Notes under the pieces: generated by a model
Told to the model about the DNA's origin: nothing
Databases searched by the model: none
The model's input: the letters and a program-made list of their open reading frames with translations, nothing else
Shown: positions 1 through 4,846 of the stretch, one piece after another
Numbering within the stretch: position 1 is the stretch's first letter
How the letters are laid out: each line of letters opens with the position of its first letter
Position numbers and translations under genes: made by a program
From: Lachnoclostridium sp. UBA6475
GTDB lineage: Bacteria; Bacillota; Clostridia; Lachnospirales; Lachnospiraceae
DNA length: 9,897 bases
Direction of reading: 5' to 3'
NCBI GenBank assembly: GCA_002435545.1
Contig: DJNB01000040.1
Location: 1 to 9,897 of the forward strand

Positions 1-74
1 CGCTAGCGACTTGGTACAATGAAAAGAAATATGCAGATGCACACGCAGGGCATCCGGCATTGCTTAGAACTTGA
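1..74 (+). CDS. 3' end of an unrecognised upstream CDS (partial)
   Basis: A frame open from the left edge (codons in phase from base 3) runs 23 residues to TGA at 72-74, ending in HPALLRT; the other two plus frames stop within the first 20 bases. Only 25 bases separate this stop from the next ATG, and I see no terminator between them, so this gene probably shares a transcript with the penicillin-binding protein. The tail is too short for me to assign a family. It could be a chance open stretch, but the tight spacing favours a real gene end. Confidence 0.5.
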   Translation, partial: LATWYNEKKYADAHAGHPALLRT

Positions 75-99
75 TATTTAGCAAGAATGGAGATAGAGT

Positions 100-2457
100 A
101 TGGCAAAAAACAGAAAGCAGAAAAAACCAAAGAAACATCCAAAGTTTTGGCTGGGCTTCAAAATATTTATTTTGCTGATCCTTGTGGCGATTTTGGTCGG
201 AGGTATTGTATTTTATTTTAAATACGGCAGAGATATTTTTGCGATGCAGGATGAAGCAGTCCAGATGGTAAGTGCTTCGACGGAAGAGACGTTCCGTGAT
301 TCGGAGACGACCATTGCCTACAATGCGAAAGGCAAGCAGATTGCGGTATTGAAAGGCGACAAGGACTCGTATTATGTTCCGATCAGCGAGATTCCGCAGT
401 ATGTAAAGGACGCGTTTATCGTAACAGAGGATAAAAAATTCTACCAGCACAACGGAGTCGATGCAGAGGCCAATATCCGTGCTGTTTTAGCGCTGATCCA
501 GCACAATGGTGAGATTACGCAGGGAGCCAGTACGATCACGCAGCAGCTTGCCCGCGGTGTCTTTTTGAACCAGAACAAGACTTATGAGCGTAAGATCAAA
601 GAGATTTTTGTTGCGCTTGAGATAGAGAAAAAATATACAAAAGACCAGATTTTGGAATTTTATCTGAACAGTATTTATTTTGCCAACGGATATTATGGCA
701 TTGAGGCAGCAGCGAAGGGATATTTCAGTTCGAGCTGTAAGGATCTGAGCTTGTCACAGCTCTGCTTCCTCTGCTCCATCCCAAATAATCCGAGCCTTTA
801 CGATCCGTTGAAACATATGGATAACACTTTGAAGCGCCGTGACCGTGTCCTAAAACAGATGCTGGATGACAAGGTTATCACGCAGGAAGAATACGACGTG
901 GCGGTCGGAGAAAAAATTGAACTTAACATTACAGAGCCGGTCAAACGAAATTATATCCAGACATTTGTGACATACTGTGCCACAAGGAAAATTATGGAAA
1001 AAAATGATTTTGAATTTCAGTATAGCTTTGACTCGACAGAAGAACAGGAATCTTATCAGGATGATTACGATGAAGCGTATGCGGCAGCACAGAAAGAACT
1101 TTTAAATAATGGTTACCGCATCTACACGTCGATCGACCTGAAAAAACAAAAAGCATTGCAAAGCGCGATCAACACCAATCTTGAATCGTTTAAAGAAAAA
1201 GGAACCAACGGAATCTATAAGATGCAGGGAGCCGCGGTTTGTATTGATAATAAAAACGGACGTGTTGTGGCGATCGTCGGCGGACGAAGCCAGAAGACCA
1301 GCGGATACACACTGAACCGCGCGTATCAGTCATTCCGCCAGCCGGGTAGTAGTATCAAACCTTTGATTGACTACACTCCATCGCTGGAGCGCAATTACAC
1401 CCCGGATTCTACGGTAAATGACCACAAGTTTTCCGGAGGCCCGTCCAATGCGAGCGGCAGATATTATGGACATGTATCGCTTCGCTTTGCGCTTGAACAG
1501 TCGTTGAATACGGTTGCCTGGCAGCTGTTTGAAGAACTCACACCAAAGGTAGGACTTCAATATCTTTTGAATATGCATTTCAGTAAGATTGTGAAAAAGG
1601 ATTATATCAATGCCGCCTCGATCGGTGGTATGACCTATGGATGCAGCGCTCTTGAAATGGCATCCGGCTACGCAACACTGGAAAATGATGGAAAATTCCG
1701 TGAACCGACCTGTATTATAAAAATTCTGGATTCAGACGGAAATACCATCTGCGACGACAGCGTGAAAGAAACTTATATCTATGATTCAAAGGCAGCCAAT
1801 ACAATGGTTGACATGATGGAAGGGGTATTTACGCGTGGTACAGCGCGCGGACTCAGTCTGGATACCGGTATCGTATGTGCCGGAAAAACAGGTACGACGA
1901 ACGACCACAAGGACGGCTGGTTCTGTGGATTCACACCATATTACACGACAGCGGTATGGATCGGCTGCGATACGCCGACCGTGATCAGCGATCTTTCGGG
2001 ATCGACCTATCCGGGACGAACCTGGAATACATTTATGAATGAGATTCATCAGGATCTGGAAAATAAAGTATTCCCATTTGAGGAAAACGATGAAAATGAT
2101 ACATCTTCCTCGGATACTTCAAAAAATTACTCCTCCCAGCAGGGATACAGTTCTTCGAACCGCGCGACGGCGAAGCCGAAGGCGACAAAGAAGCCGAAAG
2201 ATAAAAAACCGGCAATCGTGGAAGAACCGGATGATCTTTACCCGGATGAGGAAGATGACAGCAGTACCGGTGGTGATACGACGCAGGATGGCACCACGAC
2301 CGACAGTAATACCGGTGGTGGAGCTGACGGAGGAACTACCGATGGAGCCGGAGCCGGCGCGGACGCTTCCGAAGGGGGCAGCACGAGCAACGACGATACG
2401 ACGTATACGCAGGATGATACGACGTATCAGGATGAGAATAATACACCACAGCAGTGA
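100..2457 (+). CDS. Class A penicillin-binding protein (bifunctional transglycosylase/transpeptidase, PBP1A type)
   Basis: Peptidoglycan synthase anchored in the membrane: it polymerises lipid II into glycan strands and cross-links the stem peptides. The basic N-terminus (residues 1-15) is followed by one membrane helix (about 17-40). The GT51 glycosyltransferase domain carries VTEDKKFYQHNGVD with catalytic Glu110, QGASTITQQLAR (141-152), and the RKIKEIF motif with Glu168. The transpeptidase domain has SSIK with acyl-acceptor Ser417, SLN (468-470) and KTGT (596-599), so both active sites look intact. The last roughly 125 residues are a Lys/Pro patch followed by a Ser/Thr/Gly/Asp/Gln-rich disordered tail, as in many clostridial PBP1A proteins. 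GGAGA at 89-93 sits 6 bases before the ATG and fixes the start. A terminator follows directly. The family is certain; the exact orthologue name (ponA, mrcA, pbpF) is not, so no symbol is given. Confidence 0.97.
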   Translation: MAKNRKQKKPKKHPKFWLGFKIFILLILVAILVGGIVFYFKYGRDIFAMQDEAVQMVSASTEETFRDSETTIAYNAKGKQIAVLKGDKDSYYVPISEIPQYVKDAFIVTEDKKFYQHNGVDAEANIRAVLALIQHNGEITQGASTITQQLARGVFLNQNKTYERKIKEIFVALEIEKKYTKDQILEFYLNSIYFANGYYGIEAAAKGYFSSSCKDLSLSQLCFLCSIPNNPSLYDPLKHMDNTLKRRDRVLKQMLDDKVITQEEYDVAVGEKIELNITEPVKRNYIQTFVTYCATRKIMEKNDFEFQYSFDSTEEQESYQDDYDEAYAAAQKELLNNGYRIYTSIDLKKQKALQSAINTNLESFKEKGTNGIYKMQGAAVCIDNKNGRVVAIVGGRSQKTSGYTLNRAYQSFRQPGSSIKPLIDYTPSLERNYTPDSTVNDHKFSGGPSNASGRYYGHVSLRFALEQSLNTVAWQLFEELTPKVGLQYLLNMHFSKIVKKDYINAASIGGMTYGCSALEMASGYATLENDGKFREPTCIIKILDSDGNTICDDSVKETYIYDSKAANTMVDMMEGVFTRGTARGLSLDTGIVCAGKTGTTNDHKDGWFCGFTPYYTTAVWIGCDTPTVISDLSGSTYPGRTWNTFMNEIHQDLENKVFPFEENDENDTSSSDTSKNYSSQQGYSSSNRATAKPKATKKPKDKKPAIVEEPDDLYPDEEDDSSTGGDTTQDGTTTDSNTGGGADGGTTDGAGAGADASEGGSTSNDDTTYTQDDTTYQDENNTPQQ
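2275..2437 (+). repeat. Degenerate short repeats in the PBP tail coding sequence
   Basis: The segment GATACGACGTAT occurs at 2395-2406 and again at 2416-2427, a 21-base period encoding DDTTY twice. A related GATACGACGCAGGATG lies at 2275-2290. Between them are many GG(T/A/C)GG(A/C) codons giving a Gly/Thr/Asp-rich stretch. Such period-three repeats can change length by slippage without breaking the frame, so tail length probably varies between strains (inference). Confidence 0.6.
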
Positions 2458-2475
2458 TGGCAGAGGATATTAAAT

Positions 2476-2516
2476 AAAAAATCGGATTACATGTTGTAGC
2501 GTAATCCGATTTTTTA
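2476..2516. terminator. Symmetric intrinsic terminator after the PBP gene
   Basis: AAAAAATCGGATTAC (2476-2490) and GTAATCCGATTTTTT (2501-2515) are perfect reverse complements around a 10-base loop. Six T follow the stem on the plus strand and six T on the minus strand. It begins 18 bases after the PBP stop codon and separates that gene from the AraC-type regulator. Confidence 0.92.
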
Positions 2517-2667
2517 CTATTTATGGGAAATAAGGTGAAATATCAATTTCATGCTCAAAAAGTCAAGAAATGGCAGTCTGCCTATGATATATTAGGGACA
2601 AGAAAACATTCAGCTGATGATTTTCTGAAAAGGAGCGTAGAAGAGAGCGTTCCGGAAGGAGGCGGCA

Positions 2668-3483
2668 ATGAAAAATTTTTATGTATTAACGGATGCACTG
2701 GAATATATTGAAAACAATATTTGCGAGGAAGTTGACAGTCAGGCAGTTGCTGATTATTGCAGTGTGTCGCTGTCAAGTCTGCAAAAGTTGTTTCGGCTGG
2801 CATTGCACCGGAGCGTGAAAGATTATATTTTGCGGCGCAGAATTAGTCTGGCGGCGAAAGATATTCTGGATACGGACATGAAAATGATAGACATTGCTTA
2901 CAAATATCAGTTTGGGTCGCCGGAAAACTTTGTCCGTGCTTTTAAGAAAATATGGAAGATTACTCCCACAGAGTACAAAAAAACATGGCGGTTTTCTGAG
3001 ATATGCCCCAGACTGGATTATCAATATCAGGAAGGAGCAGATGAAGATATGGCGGCAAAAAGAGTAGATATCAGTGAAGCCTATGATGAAATTTGCAGAA
3101 TGAAAGGAACCTATGTGATTTGTTTTGATATTGTGGGGCTTATGCCAATCAATGATATTTCAAGGGAGGCAGGAGATTTGGCGATTTTGGAATCCTTAAA
3201 ACGAATCGAACAGGTCTGTACAGAAAATATGTTACAACTTCGTATTGGTGGGGATGAATTTGCCTTGATAACAGGAAGCGAGAACGAAGACGATGTAAAA
3301 AATATCATCGAAAAGGTTCTTGCGCACAATGGAGAAAAAATTCTGTGGAATAATAAAGAAATTTCATTGAGTCTCCGGGCGGGGCTTTGCAAAGTACCGG
3401 ATGGAAACTTGCGTTACAACGAGTTTTTTGAGGGAATGCATGAGGCCATCGATACCGTGCGGAAAAAAGGAAAATTAAGTTAA
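2668..3483 (+). CDS. AraC-family transcriptional regulator fused to a compact GGDEF domain
   Basis: Probable cytoplasmic DNA-binding regulator of 271 residues with an unusual order: the AraC/XylS two-helix-turn-helix domain is N-terminal (residues about 5-107, with the family signature IAYKYQFGSPENFVRAFKK then ITPTEYKK at 76-105). A short GGDEF-type domain follows at about 145-271. The latter keeps RIGGDEFALI (192-201), FDI (Asp154), PIND (Asn162) and AGD (Asp170), which match metal- and GTP-contacting positions of diguanylate cyclases. It lacks the usual LTGLxNRR entry motif, has Val instead of Asp in the FDIDxF motif, and shows no RxxD inhibitory site. It may therefore sense a nucleotide rather than make c-di-GMP (inference). 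AAGGAGG at 2656-2662, 5 bases before the ATG, sets the start. The 150-base leader holds only a weak promoter candidate (TATGAT at 2583-2588 without a good -35), which fits an activator-dependent or autoregulated gene. Targets are unknown. Confidence 0.88.
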   Translation: MKNFYVLTDALEYIENNICEEVDSQAVADYCSVSLSSLQKLFRLALHRSVKDYILRRRISLAAKDILDTDMKMIDIAYKYQFGSPENFVRAFKKIWKITPTEYKKTWRFSEICPRLDYQYQEGADEDMAAKRVDISEAYDEICRMKGTYVICFDIVGLMPINDISREAGDLAILESLKRIEQVCTENMLQLRIGGDEFALITGSENEDDVKNIIEKVLAHNGEKILWNNKEISLSLRAGLCKVPDGNLRYNEFFEGMHEAIDTVRKKGKLS

Positions 3484-3492
3484 AAAGGCAAT

Positions 3493-3541
3493 AAGCAAAC
3501 AGGGCAGCTGCACCAACCTCGGTGCAGCTGCCGTTATGCTT
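3493..3541. terminator. Strong hairpin after the AraC-GGDEF gene, terminator-like but without a U tract
   Basis: GGCAGCTGCACC (3503-3514) and GGTGCAGCTGCC (3521-3532) form a perfect 12-bp stem with a 6-base loop. AAGCA (3493-3497) and TGCTT (3537-3541) can extend it. It lies 19 bases after the stop codon, the usual place for a terminator, but no T run follows on the plus strand (GTTATGCTTGCAAC). It may protect the mRNA 3' end or end transcription inefficiently. Confidence 0.45.
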
Positions 3542-3579
3542 GCAACAGAACAAAATAATAAATAATACAAATACCCCCA

Positions 3580-3595
3580 CCACAAAAATTTGTGG
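3580..3595. promoter_or_regulatory. Palindrome upstream of a promoter, possible operator
   Basis: CCACAAAAATTTGTGG has perfect 7-base arms (CCACAAA / TTTGTGG) around AA. It lies 24 bases upstream of the -35 at 3620. Size and position suit a dimeric regulator, but I do not recognise the motif and the A/T-rich centre could arise by chance. Confidence 0.3.
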
Positions 3596-3619
3596 CGTAA
3601 TGTGCTGTATTTAAACTGC

Positions 3620-3648
3620 TTGCAATTTATGGGTATATCTTTTATAAT
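3620..3648 (+). promoter_or_regulatory. SigmaA-type promoter of the small frameshifted gene
   Basis: TTGCAA (3620-3625), a 17-base spacer, and a consensus TATAAT (3643-3648). The expected start is near 3655, giving a leader of about 48 bases before the ATG at 3703. The promoter looks intact although the gene behind it is frame-broken. Confidence 0.75.
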
Positions 3649-3702
3649 GGAAATTGTTACCAGTATGGGCGGTATCTGTATTCACAAAGAAGGAGAAGAT
3701 GA

Positions 3703-3983
3703 ATGAAAGACGATAATCAAAATGATGACAAGGGATTAGCAATTTCTATGGCAATGACGATAACCTGCTATCCCGTTTTTTTGCACTGACTTTTGTGGGA
3801 ATATTTTTCCCGAAAGAAGTTACCTCTATTATTTTTCCGTGGATCCCCATAATATGGCAAGTGATATCCTGCTGTTTTGCGGCAGCTTACCTGGAGCGTA
3901 ATCCGGATAAAAAGAAACAGGGTGGAATGGGGCTGGCGCTGGCATTTTTGGTTCTTATAATCAGTGCAGCGGCTTTACTATGA
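3703..3983 (+). pseudogene. Small two-helix membrane protein with a frame break at a T7 run
   Basis: The ATG at 3703 follows AGGAG (3691-3695) by 7 bases and reads MKDDNQNDDKGL onward for 28 codons to TGA at 3787-3789. The coding sense continues in another frame (PKEVTSIIFPW onward) to TGA at 3981-3983. Adding one T to the T7 run at 3776-3782 joins the two into a 93-residue protein. The predicted product has a polar, Asp/Asn-rich N-terminus, a first hydrophobic part (about 13-53), a basic NPDKKK turn and a final helix (GLALAFLVLIISAAALL). I do not recognise the family. The break could be a true mutation, a homopolymer sequencing error, transcriptional slippage, or a -1 ribosomal shift on T TTT TTG (3777-3783). 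A strong promoter and ribosome binding site argue that the locus is recent or still active. Confidence 0.6.
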
Positions 3984-4015
3984 AATTGGGAGAGGCGGAA
4001 AAGCAACCAATCTTT

Positions 4016-4044
4016 AAAAAGGGCACTTGAAAAATCAAATGCCC
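4016..4044 (-). terminator. Distal minus-strand terminator overlapping the antisense-RNA promoter
   Basis: GGGCACTTGA (4021-4030) and TCAAATGCCC (4035-4044) form a 10-base stem with one mismatch and a 4-base loop. Read on the minus strand, the hairpin is followed by TTTTT (4020-4016), so it would stop leftward transcripts such as read-through toxin mRNA. The left arm covers the start of the -35 of the plus-strand promoter (4027-4032), so it could equally be an operator for that promoter. Confidence 0.55.
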
Positions 4045-4055
4045 TGGTGTATAAT
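4027..4055 (+). promoter_or_regulatory. Consensus promoter of the antisense RNA
   Basis: TTGAAA (4027-4032), exactly 17 bases, then a perfect TATAAT (4050-4055), with a predicted start near 4062. No reading frame of note follows before the hairpin at 4118-4157, so the promoter serves a short untranslated RNA that runs against the 3' end of the toxin message. Confidence 0.78.
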
Positions 4056-4061
4056 CTAACT

Positions 4062-4164
4062 AAGAAGGTAATCGGATGTGAGTCCGATTTGCCCTCAGTA
4101 TTAAAATGTATTATAAGAATAGCATCCTAAACTTTGCGAGGGTTGAGGGATGCTATTTCTTTTT
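4062..4164 (+). ncRNA. Putative antisense RNA antitoxin, about 100 nt
   Basis: Bounded by the consensus promoter ending at 4055 and by a hairpin with TTTCTTTTT (4156-4164). It contains a small stem-loop near its 5' end: AATCGGA (4070-4076) and TCCGATT (4083-4089) around a TGTGAG loop. It ends in the terminator hairpin (4118-4157) that is complementary to the toxin stop-codon region. It is convergent with the toxin mRNA and would share dozens of complementary bases with it, the arrangement of the Bacillus txpA/RatA and bsrG/SR4 type I systems. It also holds GCCCTC (4091-4096), which could pair with the GAGGG of the toxin Shine-Dalgarno. The RNA is inferred from its signals only; both ends need mapping. 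Confidence 0.68.
4118..4164. terminator. Shared bidirectional terminator hairpin between toxin and antisense RNA
   Basis: AATAGCATCC (4118-4127) pairs perfectly with GGATGCTATT (4148-4157) across a 20-base loop. On the plus strand TTTCTTTTT follows, a good U tract for the antisense RNA. On the minus strand the stem is followed by a weaker T-rich stretch (CTTATAATACATTTT), so part of the toxin transcripts may read on to the hairpin at 4016-4044. The toxin stop codon (4155-4153) lies inside the stem. Confidence 0.8.
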
Positions 4165-4236
4165 ATTGTGATTATCTATGTAAGATAGAGCCGCAAAAAT
4201 TACTAGCACAAGAGTTAAAACTTCAAGCGTGTTCAT
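4153..4236 (-). CDS. Holin-like type I toxin, 27 residues
   Basis: Minus-strand frame from ATG (4236-4234) to TAG (4155-4153). The product begins MNTLEVLTLVLVIFAALSYI and ends in DNHNKKK: one hydrophobic helix of about 17 residues with a short N-terminus and a basic tail. This matches the small 'putative holin-like toxin' peptides of Firmicutes type I toxin-antitoxin loci, which insert into the membrane and depolarise it or disturb envelope synthesis when overproduced (family knowledge). AAAGGAGGGTGAT gives a near-perfect Shine-Dalgarno, AGGAGG at 4252-4247, 10 bases from the ATG. The gene has its own promoter with a LexA box (4320-4348), a convergent antisense RNA over its 3' end, and a terminator that includes its stop codon. 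The family assignment is from pattern memory, not a search; the surrounding signals make it much more likely than a chance ORF. Confidence 0.8.
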   Translation of the reverse strand: MNTLEVLTLVLVIFAALSYIDNHNKKK

Positions 4237-4245
4237 AGGGCATCA

Positions 4246-4267
4246 CCCTCCTTTGTAAACTAGAGGG
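4246..4267 (-). promoter_or_regulatory. Toxin Shine-Dalgarno with a pairing partner in its own leader
   Basis: On the minus strand CCCTCT (4267-4262) can pair with GGAGGG (4251-4246), five Watson-Crick pairs and one G-U, around a 10-base loop starting and ending near the AGGAGG core. Two further G-U pairs can extend it outward. This would hide the ribosome binding site in the full-length mRNA, a common feature of type I toxin messages. Inferred by hand pairing only. Confidence 0.45.
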
Positions 4268-4319
4268 CATCTAATAATCAGAAAATCACATCCTGCTTCC
4301 GTTTTGATTATACAATAAT

Positions 4320-4348
4320 ATTATAACATAAAAAGAACAAATGTTCAA
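4320..4348 (-). promoter_or_regulatory. SigmaA promoter of the toxin gene
   Basis: Read on the minus strand: TTGAAC (4348-4343), 17 bases, TATAAT (4325-4320), with a predicted start near 4313 and a leader of about 77 bases. It runs divergently from the promoter at 4368-4396. Confidence 0.8.
4335..4346. promoter_or_regulatory. LexA (SOS) box over the toxin promoter
   Basis: GAACAAATGTTC is a perfect dyad (GAACA/TGTTC) and fits the Gram-positive LexA/DinR consensus GAAC-N4-GTTC. It covers the last four bases of the toxin -35 and the upstream half of its spacer, the right place for repression by blocking RNA polymerase. It ends 21 bases before the -35 of the divergent promoter (4368), so that one is less likely to be repressed directly. 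Confidence 0.78.
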
Positions 4349-4367
4349 TTAAAAAAAGCAAAACTCC

Positions 4368-4396
4368 TTGCTATAGAAGTAAATATATGGTAGAAT
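4368..4396 (+). promoter_or_regulatory. SigmaA promoter of the rightward gene string
   Basis: TTGCTA (4368-4373), 17 bases, TAGAAT (4391-4396), with a predicted start near 4403. It leads into the membrane protein gene at 4446. I found no better promoter before the lipoprotein gene, so it may serve all genes up to the terminator at 9707-9757. Confidence 0.62.
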
Positions 4397-4445
4397 AAAC
4401 AAAACTGATGTGACGGAATTTTCAAGCAATCCGGAGGTGAGGAAA

Positions 4446-4781
4446 ATGGAAATTCATGGAAGTTATTTATTGCTTTATGGAGTGGGAATTGTGCTGATGA
4501 TTGTAAATATCATACAGAGCATCTGCCGCCCGAAAGGGAAATTTTTTAATCCACCGCAGATGGAAGAAAAAAGAGATGATAAGACAGTCTTCAGAATGCG
4601 ATTGCTTTATGCTGTTTCGCAGGGCATTTTATTGATTGCTTTTGTATTCTGTGCGTTTAATTTTCAGAATTATGCGGTCGCCATTATCGGATTGACGGTG
4701 GGAAATATACTGCCGATTGTTTTGGTAATGCTGTATGATTCATTTTTAAACATACAGGAAAATAAGCAGATTGAAATCTGA
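4446..4781 (+). CDS. Hypothetical three-helix membrane protein
   Basis: 111 residues with three predicted membrane helices (about 7-27, 53-72 and 76-97) and a polar Lys/Asp/Glu loop (about 28-52: CRPKGKFFNPPQ followed by MEEKRDDK). The C-terminal tail is short and charged. I do not recognise the family, and no catalytic motif is visible. The ATG at 4446 is preferred over an in-frame GTG at 4410, because GGAGGTGA (4432-4439) lies 6 bases before it and 4410 falls only about 7 bases after the predicted transcription start. It is the first gene after the promoter at 4368-4396 and is followed by a hairpin (4795-4819) and then a lipoprotein gene. Its neighbours suggest an envelope role, but this is only context. 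Confidence 0.78.
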   Translation: MEIHGSYLLLYGVGIVLMIVNIIQSICRPKGKFFNPPQMEEKRDDKTVFRMRLLYAVSQGILLIAFVFCAFNFQNYAVAIIGLTVGNILPIVLVMLYDSFLNIQENKQIEI

Positions 4782-4794
4782 ATAGAGTTTACGG

Positions 4795-4827
4795 TCAGGG
4801 TCAAAGTTTTTGACCCTGATATTTTCA
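4795..4827 (+). terminator. Hairpin between the membrane protein and lipoprotein genes, weak terminator or attenuator
   Basis: TCAGGGTCAAA (4795-4805) pairs perfectly over 11 bp with TTTGACCCTGA (4809-4819) around a 3-base loop. The tail TATTTTC is a poor U tract. No promoter is visible between it and the lipoprotein start at 4847, so partial read-through from 4368-4396 is the simplest supply for the downstream genes. Confidence 0.6.
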
Positions 4828-4846
4828 ATGGAAGAAGGGCGGTTTT

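Noticed and set aside
2039..2473. 144-residue Arg-rich reading frame on the plus strand
   Set aside because: It lies fully in another frame over the PBP tail; the Arg/Met richness is what GA- and CG-rich repeat codons give when shifted. No ribosome binding site of note.
2523..2711. 62-residue plus-strand frame upstream of the AraC-type gene
   Set aside because: It has no Shine-Dalgarno, starts directly after the terminator hairpin, and overlaps the well-supported start at 2668. It more likely represents the regulator's leader.
3305..3583. Minus-strand frame across the end of the AraC-GGDEF gene and its hairpin
   Set aside because: No ribosome binding site or promoter at its start, and its sequence is antisense to the GGDEF region; low-complexity Phe/Leu/Cys content is typical of shadows.
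4223..4243. Six-codon minus-strand mini-ORF (MPYEHA) overlapping the toxin start
   Set aside because: Its ATG is only 3 bases from the AGGAGG core, too close for good initiation; the in-line toxin ATG has better spacing and a family-like product. It could still act as a leader peptide but nothing supports it.
4410..4445. GTG start that would lengthen the membrane protein by 12 residues
   Set aside because: It lies about 7 bases after the predicted transcription start with no ribosome binding site, whereas ATG 4446 has GGAGGTGA at ideal spacing.
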